The notes beneath the pieces were generated by a model. The model ran no database searches, was not told the DNA's origin, and saw only the letters and a list, made by a program, of their open reading frames with translations. DNA of 64,000 nucleotides from Nakamurella flava. GTDB taxonomy: Bacteria; Actinomycetota; Actinomycetes; Mycobacteriales; Nakamurellaceae. The stretch spans positions 186,001-250,000 of the forward strand of contig NZ_SZZH01000003.1 in assembly GCF_005298075.1 (NCBI RefSeq), given 5' to 3'. Made by a program: the position numbers and the translations under genes. This document shows, in pieces, positions 19,070 to 27,800 of the stretch; position 1 is the stretch's first letter; each line of letters begins with the position of its first letter.

Positions 19070-21418
19070 TCAGCCGGCGGAGACGGTGATGATGATCGTG
19101 GCGCCCGGGGCGGCGGTCGGGAACGCGCTCTGGTCGAGCACGATGTTCTGCGCGGCTCCACCGTTCTGCCGGGTGGCCACCTCCACCTTGAAGCCGGCCG
19201 CGGTCAACTGGGCCTTGGCGTCGTCGATGTTCTTGCGTCGGACGTCGGGGACCTGGGTGTTGGCCGAACCGGTGATGTACTGCGGCGACGCCGGGGCGAA
19301 GAACGTGTTGGGCTGCCCGTCCTTGAGCGGCTTCATGGTGTTCATCCACGTCACCGCGGGCACCCCGCCACCACCCACGCCGTTGCCGTTCAGGGCCTCG
19401 TCGGTGGAGCACGTGCGGATCGGGTCCTTGCAGATGCCCTGCGGACGAGGTTCGGAATCCCACAGCACGACGCTGGCGCTCATCTCCGGCGTGAAGCCCA
19501 GGAACGCCGACGACCGGTACTCCTGGGTCGTCCCCGTCTTGCCCGCGGCCGTCCAGTTCCAGCCGGCCCCCTTCGCCGCGGTGGCCGCGGTGCCGTTACC
19601 GGTGAAGTCGCCCTCCATCGCCACCGCCAGGGTGCGCGCCAGCTCGGCCGGGACGGCCTGCTCGCAGGCCGCCGCCGTCCAGGTGACGAGCTTGTCGTCG
19701 CGGTCGGTGATGGTGTCGACCGGCGTCGGCGGACACCACTTGCCGTCTGAGGCCAGGGTGGCGCCCACGTTGCTCAGCTCCAGCGGACTCACGGGGGAGA
19801 CGCCCAGGGTGAACGAGACGATCTTCTGGGCCACCACCTGGGCGGCGTAGTCGGTCCCGGCCCCGGCGAACGACGGATCCACGTCCCCGGCGTCCAGGCT
19901 GTAGCCCTTCAGGCCGAGGGCCACCGACATGTCCGCGACCTTCTGCAACCCGACGTCGCCCTCCAGGTTGATGAACCCGGTGTTCGGCGAGGTCGCCAGC
20001 GCCTGGGCCAGCGTCATCGAATCGGGGTACTGGGTGGCGTTCTTGAAGACCCGGCCCGGGGCCAGGGGGGACGACACCTGGGCGGGGGTCTGCATCACGT
20101 AGTTGGTGCCGTAGCCGTCGGCCATCGCCGCCGCGGCGGTGAAGATCTTGAACGTCGACCCCGAGCCCAGCGGGGCGAAGGTGGTGGGCAGCCGCTGCAC
20201 CGTCTGTCCCTGGCTGGTGTCCAGGCCGTAGGGCCGGTTCGCGACCAGCGCCAGCACCTTGCGGGGTTCGCCCTTGCCGACCACGGCCACCGTGTTCGCG
20301 ATGCGGGTGGTCTCCGCCTTGGTCGGGTCCACCTGCTGGGTGGCGGCCGCCTTGGCCGACTCCGTGACCTTCGGATCCATCGTCGCCTTGACCGTCCAGC
20401 CCGAGCTGGCGACCGTGTCGTTGTCGAAACCGGCGTTGCGCAGGTAGTCCAGGACGTACTGGCAGAAGTACCCGTTGACCGCGGAGTTGTCGGCGTTGAC
20501 GCAGCCGTTGGGGATGCGCTGGGGGTTCAGCCCGAGGTCCTGCTGCTTGGCCTCGTCGGCCGCCTCCTTCGACACCGCCCCCGTGCTGGCCATGACATCG
20601 AGCACCAGGTTGCGGCGGGTGCGTGAGTCCTCGACGTGGCTCTCGTCCAGCGGGTTGTACTTCGGCGGGTTGTTGACCATCCCGGCCAGCAGCGCCGCCT
20701 GGGCCAGGCTCAGCTTGTCCGCCGACGTTCCGAAGAACCATTCCGAGGCGGCCTCGGCGCCGTACTGCGACGGGCCGAACGCCACCAGGTTCAGGTAACC
20801 CTCCAGGACCTCGGCCTTGGTGTGGGTCTGCTCCAGCTGCAGGGCCAGCTTGGCCTCGCGCAGCTTGCGGATCGGCGTGGTCGCGATGGCGTCGGCCTTC
20901 TCGGCCTCGGTCTTGGCGTTGACGAGATACAGGTAGTTCTTGACGTACTGCTGGGTGAGGGTCGAACCGCCCTGGGTGCCGCTGGTCTGCGAGTTCCGCA
21001 GCAGCGCCCGGACCGTCCCCTTCCAGTCCACCCCGGTGTGCGCGTAGAACCGCCGGTCCTCCATGGCGACGACGGCCTTCTGGAGGTAGTCCGAGATCGA
21101 CGCCAGGGGCACCCAGACCCGGTTCTGCTTCCACAACGTGGCCACCGTCGCGCCGGTGGAATCGGTGATCGTCGTCCGCAGGGGCACCTGACCGTCCAAC
21201 GGGTCCGCCTGCGCGTTGTCCACGGCGTCGGCGACGGCGTTGGTCGCCGAGCCGATCCCGACGGCCGCCGGCAGCAGCAGAGCAGCGACCAGCACCCCGG
21301 CCAGCAGGGTTCCCAGGACCAACCGGCCGAAGCCGTTCAACGCGCGCACGGACCCGAATGTACCGGCGCCCCCTGAGGGCAGCCGGAATTGCCACGGCTC
21401 GCCAGGGGTGGGGCCCAT
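19070..21418 (-). CDS. ponA2: Bifunctional penicillin-binding protein with PASTA domain (PonA2-like)
   Basis: A 782-residue class A PBP that polymerises and cross-links peptidoglycan. A cytoplasmic tail of about 30 residues precedes one transmembrane helix (about 33-58). The GT51 transglycosylase domain has MEDRRFYAHTGVD (Glu120) and GGSTLTQQYVKN; the transpeptidase has STFK (Ser421), SPN (477-479) and KTGT (627-630). A single PASTA domain (about 715-782, starting TQVPDVRRKNIDDAKAQL) ends the protein, as in mycobacterial PonA2. ATG 21418 is used; the frame is open far upstream but overlaps the ArsA-like gene. Gene order with the ArsA pair and phosphoesterase matches Rv3679-Rv3683, but no whiB4 lies between. 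Confidence 0.94.
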   Translation of the reverse strand: MGPTPGEPWQFRLPSGGAGTFGSVRALNGFGRLVLGTLLAGVLVAALLLPAAVGIGSATNAVADAVDNAQADPLDGQVPLRTTITDSTGATVATLWKQNRVWVPLASISDYLQKAVVAMEDRRFYAHTGVDWKGTVRALLRNSQTSGTQGGSTLTQQYVKNYLYLVNAKTEAEKADAIATTPIRKLREAKLALQLEQTHTKAEVLEGYLNLVAFGPSQYGAEAASEWFFGTSADKLSLAQAALLAGMVNNPPKYNPLDESHVEDSRTRRNLVLDVMASTGAVSKEAADEAKQQDLGLNPQRIPNGCVNADNSAVNGYFCQYVLDYLRNAGFDNDTVASSGWTVKATMDPKVTESAKAAATQQVDPTKAETTRIANTVAVVGKGEPRKVLALVANRPYGLDTSQGQTVQRLPTTFAPLGSGSTFKIFTAAAAMADGYGTNYVMQTPAQVSSPLAPGRVFKNATQYPDSMTLAQALATSPNTGFINLEGDVGLQKVADMSVALGLKGYSLDAGDVDPSFAGAGTDYAAQVVAQKIVSFTLGVSPVSPLELSNVGATLASDGKWCPPTPVDTITDRDDKLVTWTAAACEQAVPAELARTLAVAMEGDFTGNGTAATAAKGAGWNWTAAGKTGTTQEYRSSAFLGFTPEMSASVVLWDSEPRPQGICKDPIRTCSTDEALNGNGVGGGGVPAVTWMNTMKPLKDGQPNTFFAPASPQYITGSANTQVPDVRRKNIDDAKAQLTAAGFKVEVATRQNGGAAQNIVLDQSAFPTAAPGATIIITVSAG

Positions 21419-21459
21419 CTCGTCGGCCGTCCGGCGTGGTCCGGACGCCGGCGATTCTG

Positions 21460-22650
21460 TCAGGCGCCCGCAGCCGCGGTGAGCCGGGCCCCGATCTCCC
21501 GCAGGGCCGGAAGATCGTGCGCATCCGACGGCAGTGCCGGCACCTCGACCACCGGGACGGTGGTGTGCACCCGGTGGAAACGGGACTGCAGGTGCAGCTC
21601 GTTGCCCCGGACGGCCACCCGCTCGGCGTGGATCCGCAGCACCGCCGCCGCCACCTGATCGGCCGGCCCGTCGTTCGCCGCCAGCCGGGCGGCGGCGACC
21701 TCGGCGGCCGCCGCCGGCAGCTCGGCCAACGGCGGGTGGGTGCGGTTGAGCACCAGCCCGGCCAGCGGCATCCGTTCGGCGCTCAACCGGTCGGCGAAGT
21801 ACGACGCCTCCCGCAGCGCGTCCGGCTCGCAGATCGACACCACCACGAAGCGGGTGCCCGGCGAGCGCAGCAGCTCGTAGGTGGCCTGCGCCCGCTCCCG
21901 GAAGCCGCCGAACATGTCCTCGAAGAGCTGGACGAACTGTGCGGCGTCGGACAGGAACTGGCCCCCGAGGATGGTGCTGACCGCCTTCGAGAACAGGCTG
22001 AACCCGGCCCCGACGACTTTCATCACCCCCCGTCCGGGGGTGGCCAGCAGCCGGATCATCCGGCCGTCCAGGAACGAGGAGAGCCGCTGCGGCGCGTCCA
22101 GGAAGTCCAGGGCCGACCGGCTCGGCGGGGTGTCGACGACGATCAGGTCGAACTCGTCGGTCGCGGCCAGGGTGGCCAGCTTCTCCATCGCCATGTATTC
22201 CTGCGTCCCCGAGAACGAGGTGGAGATGACCTGGTAGAAGGGGTTCTCGATGATCGCCTGGGCGCGGTCGGGCGTGGAATGCGCGGCCACCATCTCGTCG
22301 AACGTGCGCCGGGTGTCCAGCATCATCGCCCACAGTTCACCGCCCGGCCGGGCCTCCGGGGCGGCCGAGGCGCCCGGGCCCAGCGGCACGTCCACCCGGC
22401 GCGGGTCGTTGTCCAACTCGTCCAGGCCCAGAGACTGGGCCAGTCGCTTCGCCGGGTCGATCGTCAGGACCGCGACCTTGCGGCCGGCGTCCGCCGCGAA
22501 CAGGGCCATGGCCGCCGCCGTCGTGGTCTTGCCCACTCCGCCCGACCCGCAGGTCACCACCACCCGGGTCGCCGGGTCGGTCAACAGCGGGGCCACCCGC
22601 AGCAGCGCCGTACCGTCGGCCGGCCGGGGACCGCGCGTCCGGGCCGTCAT
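21460..22650 (-). CDS. ArsA/Get3-like ATPase, second of a pair (Rv3680-like)
   Basis: A 396-residue ATPase with a deviant P-loop [20 protein letters not shown] (Lys-containing), switch [11 protein letters not shown], and [17 protein letters not shown]. The A-loop and overall length fit ArsA/Get3 proteins. In M. tuberculosis the homologous pair Rv3679-Rv3680 forms a hetero-complex linked to resistance to nitric oxide and glycerol-related stress; a similar complex is likely here. The start ATG 22650 overlaps the stop of its partner (ATGA), so the two are made in step. No arsenite metalloregulator or pump is nearby, so arsenic efflux is unlikely. Confidence 0.88.
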   Translation of the reverse strand: MTARTRGPRPADGTALLRVAPLLTDPATRVVVTCGSGGVGKTTTAAAMALFAADAGRKVAVLTIDPAKRLAQSLGLDELDNDPRRVDVPLGPGASAAPEARPGGELWAMMLDTRRTFDEMVAAHSTPDRAQAIIENPFYQVISTSFSGTQEYMAMEKLATLAATDEFDLIVVDTPPSRSALDFLDAPQRLSSFLDGRMIRLLATPGRGVMKVVGAGFSLFSKAVSTILGGQFLSDAAQFVQLFEDMFGGFRERAQATYELLRSPGTRFVVVSICEPDALREASYFADRLSAERMPLAGLVLNRTHPPLAELPAAAAEVAAARLAANDGPADQVAAAVLRIHAERVAVRGNELHLQSRFHRVHTTVPVVEVPALPSDAHDLPALREIGARLTAAAGA

Positions 22651-23660
22651 CGCACGCCCTGGTCGGTGAGCCGGTCGGTCAGCTCGTAGACCCCGGCCAG
22701 GTCGGTCCCGTCGACCAGCCGCGGCAGGGTCAGCAGTGGCATCCCGGTCGCCTCCAACTCCCGGCGGCAGCGGGTCTCGTCCAGGACCCGCTCGGCCTGC
22801 TCCGACGTCTGGGTCAGCAGACCCCGCACCAGGTCGTCGACCTCGTCCGCGGATCGCCCGGCGGTCAGGCCGCCGGCCGCCAACGCCTGGGTCAGAGCGG
22901 CGGCGTCCAGGTCGCCCGCGGCGGCCGTCGGCAGCAGATCGGCGGGCAGGGGCGACTCGGTGACGGCGTTGACGATGATGCTGCCCACCGGCAGGCCCTC
23001 CCGGCGCATCTGCTCGATGCCCTCGATCGTCTCGGTGACCGGCATGTCCTCGAGCAGCGTCACCAGGTGCACGACGGTGTCCTGCGAGTGCAGCAACTGG
23101 ACTACCCCCTCGGCCTGGGAGTGGATCGGCCCGCGCTTGGCCAGGCCGGACATCGCCTGCGTGACGTTGAGGAACGTCACCACCCGGCCGGTGGGCGGGG
23201 CGTCCATCACCACCGCGTCGTACACGGGACGGTGGTCCTTGCCGACCCGGGTCACCGTCTCCTTCACCTTGCCGGTGAGCAGTACGTCCCGCAGACCGGG
23301 CGCCAGGGTGGTGGCGAACTCGATGGCGCCGAGCTTGCGCAGGCTCCGACCGGCGATGCCCAGGTTGTAGAACATCTGGAAGTACTCGAGCAGCGCCGCC
23401 TCGACGTCGATGCACAGGGCGCGCACCTCACCTCCCCCGGACGCGACGGCGACCTTGCGCTCCTCGTACGGCAGCGGCGGCACGTCGAACAACCGGGCGA
23501 TGCCCTGCCGTTCCTCCACCTCGACCAGCAGCACCCGCCGTCCGTCGGTGGCCAGGGCCAGCGCCAGCGCCGCCGCCACGGTGGTCTTCCCGGTCCCGCC
23601 CTTGCCCGTCACCACGTGCAGGCGGGCCCGCCGGCAGGCGGCGGTCCACGACCCGGTCAC
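22647..23660 (-). CDS. ArsA/Get3-like ATPase, first of a pair (Rv3679-like)
   Basis: A 337-residue ATPase with P-loop [22 protein letters not shown] near residue 16, [24 protein letters not shown], and [21 protein letters not shown]. It is shorter than its partner and lacks the longer C-terminal helical part. ATG 23660 gives 12 residues before the first strand. It heads the leftward ArsA-pair unit followed by the PBP. A role as one half of a two-component ATPase that handles membrane proteins or stress signals is inferred from the mycobacterial pair. Confidence 0.88.
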   Translation of the reverse strand: MTGSWTAACRRARLHVVTGKGGTGKTTVAAALALALATDGRRVLLVEVEERQGIARLFDVPPLPYEERKVAVASGGGEVRALCIDVEAALLEYFQMFYNLGIAGRSLRKLGAIEFATTLAPGLRDVLLTGKVKETVTRVGKDHRPVYDAVVMDAPPTGRVVTFLNVTQAMSGLAKRGPIHSQAEGVVQLLHSQDTVVHLVTLLEDMPVTETIEGIEQMRREGLPVGSIIVNAVTESPLPADLLPTAAAGDLDAAALTQALAAGGLTAGRSADEVDDLVRGLLTQTSEQAERVLDETRCRRELEATGMPLLTLPRLVDGTDLAGVYELTDRLTDQGVR

Positions 23661-23757
23661 CGGGCATTTCCGAGCGCGCAGGTCCGCGCCGTCGGCGTGC
23701 AGCTCATTGCGTCGATCCTGCCAGGCCGGCCGATGCGCGCGACCGCAGACCGGCCGC

Positions 23758-24018
23758 TCAGGACGCCAGGGCCATGACCAGGATGATCAGCGCCGGGACG
23801 GCCAGCAGGACGGCGCCCAGCCACAGCGGCACCAGCAGCACGACCACGACCCCGAGCGGGATCACCGGAGCCAACAGCAGCGCCCGCCGGGTCGCGTACC
23901 CGAGGGACCATCCGGGCCGGTTGCGGTAGGTGTCGTACCGCAGCAGCACGAGGACCAGCAGCAGCCCGGCCATCGCCACGGCCACCACCGCGGTCCACCC
24001 GCTGAACGTCGTTCCCAC
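23758..24018 (-). CDS. Small membrane protein, unknown function
   Basis: An 86-residue protein with about three hydrophobic helices: residues 8-26 (AVVAVAMAGLLLVLVLL), 47-65 and 67-85. The polar stretch YDTYRNRPGWSLGYATRRA lies between the first two. The hydrophobic periodicity and lack of Arg/Pro clutter favour this frame over two overlapping ones. It lies upstream of the ArsA pair on the same strand with a 97-base gap. No family recognised. Confidence 0.65.
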   Translation of the reverse strand: MGTTFSGWTAVVAVAMAGLLLVLVLLRYDTYRNRPGWSLGYATRRALLLAPVIPLGVVVVLLVPLWLGAVLLAVPALIILVMALAS

Positions 24019-24057
24019 GGGTCACAGACTAGGGAGGCCCGCTCTACAGTCGTGGCC

Positions 24058-24231
24058 ATGACGTCACCCGCCCCGCGCCGGGCCTTCGAGTACTCCACCG
24101 TCCCGCTGATCACCCACGCCACCAAGGCGATCCTCGACACCTGGGGAGAGGACGGCTGGGAGCTCGTGCAGGTCGTCCCCGGGCCGAACCCCGAGCAGCT
24201 TGTCGCCTACCTCAAGCGGGAGAAGGCGTGA
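24058..24231 (+). CDS. DUF4177-family small protein (Rv3678A-like)
   Basis: A 57-residue protein with the compact DUF4177 pattern: FEYSTVPLITHATKAILDTWG followed by EDGWELVQVVPGPN and YLKREKA. ATG 24058 sits 39 bases from the divergent small membrane gene, so promoters probably overlap. Its TGA overlaps the GTG of the RidA gene (GTGA), implying coupled translation. In mycobacteria a similar small gene lies at this position. Function unknown. Confidence 0.85.
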   Translation: MTSPAPRRAFEYSTVPLITHATKAILDTWGEDGWELVQVVPGPNPEQLVAYLKREKA

Positions 24232-24695
24232 CCGACGGTTCGCCCGCGGCGCGGCTGGCCGAACTCGGCATCACGCTGCCCGCCGTACCGGCCCCCGCCG
24301 GTTCCTACCTGCCGTGGTCGCAGAGCGGGAACCTGGTCTTCACCGCCGGTCAGCTGCCGTTCGTCGACGGCGCCCTCCCGGCCACCGGCCGGGTCGGTGA
24401 CGAGGTCGCCCCCGAGGAGGCCAAGGAGTACGCGCGGCTGTCCGCGGTCAACATCCTGGCCGTCATCGACGCCGCCGTCGGTCTCGACCGGGTCGAGAAG
24501 ATCGTCAAGCTCGTCGGTTTCGTCGCGTCCGCCCCCGGGTTCACCGGGCAGCCGGGCGTCATCAACGGTGCGTCCGACCTGATGGCCGAGGTCTTCGGCG
24601 AGGCCGGCCGGCACGCCCGGTCGGCCGTCGGGGTGGCCGAGCTGCCGCTGGGCTCGCCCGTCGAGGTCGAGGCCATCGTGCAGGTGCGGGGCTGA
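24228..24695 (+). CDS. RidA-family reactive-intermediate deaminase
   Basis: A 155-residue YjgF/YER057c/UK114-type protein. It shows LGITLPAVPAPAGSYLPW, the conserved GNLVFTAGQLPF strand, the middle NILAVIDAAVGLDRVEKIVK helix and VAELPLGSPVEVEAIVQV at the end, where family members form the trimer interface pocket. This subgroup often lacks the arginine used for imine deamination; here no clear Arg is seen at the usual position before the final strand, so deaminase activity is uncertain. GTG 24228 overlaps the DUF4177 stop. It is the last conserved gene before the RHS island. Confidence 0.87.
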   Translation: MTDGSPAARLAELGITLPAVPAPAGSYLPWSQSGNLVFTAGQLPFVDGALPATGRVGDEVAPEEAKEYARLSAVNILAVIDAAVGLDRVEKIVKLVGFVASAPGFTGQPGVINGASDLMAEVFGEAGRHARSAVGVAELPLGSPVEVEAIVQVRG

Positions 24696-24715
24696 CGAAC
24701 CAGGCAGGAGCGCCG

Positions 24716-24749
24716 AGCGCCCCGACGACCGGGTGGTCGTCGGGGCGCT
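24716..24749. terminator. Hairpin between RidA and RHS genes
   Basis: A perfect 15-pair stem (24716-24730 with 24735-24749) and GGGT loop lies 21 bases after the RidA stop and 55 bases before the RHS stop. It can terminate both converging transcripts. No U-tract. Confidence 0.8.
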
Positions 24750-24803
24750 GTGGTTCCTGGTGACCGGTGGGGTGTCGATTCGTCGACCCGGCCACCTGTC
24801 ATC

Positions 24804-27800
24804 TCATCTCCGCGCCCCCCGCACCATCGCCCGAGCCGCGTTCATGGTCGACGTCGTGAACGGCATCAGAGGCATCAGGTCGCGCCCGTTCACGTTGACC
24901 CGCAGGGCGAGAGCGCCGCGACCGAGAAATCCGACCCCGCCGCCGATCGCCGCACCCATCCAGGCGGAACGACCGAATGACGCCGGGTCGAAGGGAGTGC
25001 CGTCGATGACCCAGTCGGTGAGCTGTTCGCTCCCGTTGTAGACGGCGCCCGTCGCCGCACCGGTGACGGCCCCCCCGAGCCCACCGCTTCCGGCCGCCCC
25101 CAACGGGTAGCTGCCGATTCGACCCAGGTTGTCGAAAGCCTTGCCGACGAACCTCTTTGCCAGCTTCCACGCGCTGGGTGTGACGACTTCGTCCGCCACC
25201 TCTTCCGCAGCCTGGCCGCCGGCTCGGGCCGCAGCGGCCGCAGCCGCCCCTTCTGCGTTCGTCGCCGCGAGTCCCGCGCTCTCGGCGGACATCGCGGATG
25301 AGCCGATCTCGGGGGCGCCCAACCACCAGAAGAACACCGACAGCACGATGGTCGCGATCGCGGTGCCGACGATCTCGGCGGTGACGCTGTGCCCGGTCGG
25401 GTCACCGGCGTTGATGGGGTCCTGGTTGGCGTAGTCGTAGCGGTTGGCCGACCCGCCCACCTGCGGGTCGGGGGTGGTGAAGCGGCCCAGGGCGGGCACG
25501 TAGGTCCGATCGCCGGCCTGCAGCAGCGCCAGGTGAGCGGTGGGGATGACCTGCAGCCCCGCGCCGTCCTGCCAACCGGGCATGTCCGGATCACCGGCCG
25601 ACGGCACGTCGGTCGTCAGCGCCTGCCCGAAGGGGTCGGTCAGGGTCGGCGTCCCGGTCGGGTGGCCGGCGGCATCGGTGGTGAACCAGGCGTTGCCCTG
25701 CTTGTCGTCGTGGGACCAGGTGGTCACGCCGCCCGTGGTCGTTGCGGTCACCCCGCCCGGCAGAGTGGTGCTGTCGGTGGTGGGGTGGTTCGTGGCGTCC
25801 AGTTCCAGTCCGTCGTCGCTCATCCGGACGGTCGCCGGCTGGCCCCCGGTCGGGGTGGTGGTCCGGGCGATGACGGCTCCGGTGGCGTCCCGGGTGTAGG
25901 CCACGGCGACGGTCGGGTCGGCGGCGGAAACGAGGTCGCCGACGGGGTCGTAGCCCAGGCTGGTGTCGCCGATGCCGGTGATCTGGCTCCCGGTGGCCGC
26001 GTCGTAGGTGATGGCGCCGACGCTCGGATCGTCCGTGGCGGTCAACCGGCTCCCGGCCGGGTCGTAGGAGTAGGTGTAGGTCTTGCCGTCGACGTCCTGG
26101 CTGGTGCGGTTGCCGTCGGCGTCGTAGGTGTAGGCCCAGGAGTGGTGGGTGACGTTCTGGTCGGTGGACAGCTCGGCGCCGGTCAGCCGGGCGTCGATGT
26201 CGTAGTGGTAGTCGGTGGTGGCGGTGTGGCCGGGAGTGTCCAGCACCTGCGTGAGGACCTTGTTCGCCGGACTGAAGGTGCGGCTGTCGGTGAAGGTCTG
26301 GCCGTCGCTGGTGGTGGTGACGGCCTTGGCGGTGCGTCCTTCTGCGTCGGTGGTATAGGCGGTGTGGGTCCCGTTGCTGTACTCGATCGACGTCAGATCG
26401 CCGTTGGCCGCGTAGCTCAGCGTGGCTGCCGCGGTGACGGCCTGGGCCGGGCTGGTCTGGGAGCTGGTGCGGACGGTCTTCGGGGTGCCGTCCGCGTTGT
26501 AGGTGCTCGTGGTGGTCTTGACCGTCGGGGCAGCACCGCCGTCAGGGCTCGTGGTGGTGACGGCCTGGGCGACCTGGCCGGTGGCCGGGTCGTAGGTGGT
26601 GGCGGTGGTCGTCCCCCAGGAGTCGACCTGCAGGGTGGGGCGCCCGGCCAGGTCGACCTGGGTGACCGTGGTGTGGGTGCCTTCGGCGGTGGTGCTGGTG
26701 ACGGCGGTCTGCAGCGGGTTGCCCTGGTAGGCGTACTGGGTGGTGACGGTGCTGTCCGGGGTCTGCTTCCCGGCCGCGGTCGTGCTCGACGTGGCCGGCC
26801 GTCCGATCTGGTCGTAGCCGGTCGTGGTGGAGGCGGTGGCGGTCACCACGGCAGCCGGCCGGCCGGCCGCGTCGTACGTGGTGGTCGAGGTGACGGTGTC
26901 GCCGCCGCCGGGGGTGGGGTCGCTGACCGTCTTCGGCAGCCCCGCCTGGTTCACGGGGTGGTCGATACCGGGCACGGTGGCCTGCTCGTTCCCGCCCCAG
27001 GACCCGAGGACGACGCTGTCACCGCCAGGTGAAGTGGTGGACGTCTGCCGACCGAACTGGCCGTGGGCCGGGTCGACGGGCTCGAAGGCGGTCCCGTACT
27101 TCAGGCCCGACGGGCTGCTGTTGCTGGTGACCCGGTCGATCTGTGCGGGGTCGTAGTCGGTGTGGCTGGTCACGGTGGCGGCGGTTCCGGGGCCCGTGGC
27201 GTCGGCGGAGCTGGTGGACGACACGCGACCGAGGTTCGGGTGCAGGTGATCGGTCGGAACCGGGCTGGGCTGGCTGCCGGCCGGGGCGGCGGACAGGGTC
27301 AGGGCGCCGGCGGCTCCGGCGGTGGGGTGCGGCACCCGCAGGTCGATGCGGATGGTGTGCGGCCCGGCGGCCAGGGCCACGTTGCTGCAGGTGCCACCGG
27401 GGCATGACTGGCCGTCCAGCCACAGGGATGCAGCACCGGACGGGCCGGCGGTGACGGTGTACGTGCCGGCCGTGTCGACCTGCCAGGTGCCGGTCAGGCG
27501 GGCGGACCACCCGTTGTCGCCGTTCACCGGCGGCTGGGTCCAGGACATCGCCATGGTGTTGGGGACGTCGCTGCCGTTCACCGGGCCGATCTCGGTGCGG
27601 GCGGGGGCGCCTTCGGTGTTTGCGTTCGCCCAGTAGTGCACGTCCAGACCGCGCAGGTCCTTGGTCACCCCCGGGCTGGTGGCGCTCTCACCAGTGGTGA
27701 CCTGGTCGTACGCCCGGGTCAGGGTGGGTGCATCCGGGCCGGCCGGGCCGCGGACCGGTCCGACGACCTTGACCGGCCACCCGGTGCTGGGGTCGTAGGA

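Noticed and set aside
25389-27032. Long rightward open frame antisense to the RHS gene, rich in Gly, Val and Arg
   Set aside because: It mirrors the codon structure of the RHS gene in a high-GC genome, has no domain and no ribosome site.
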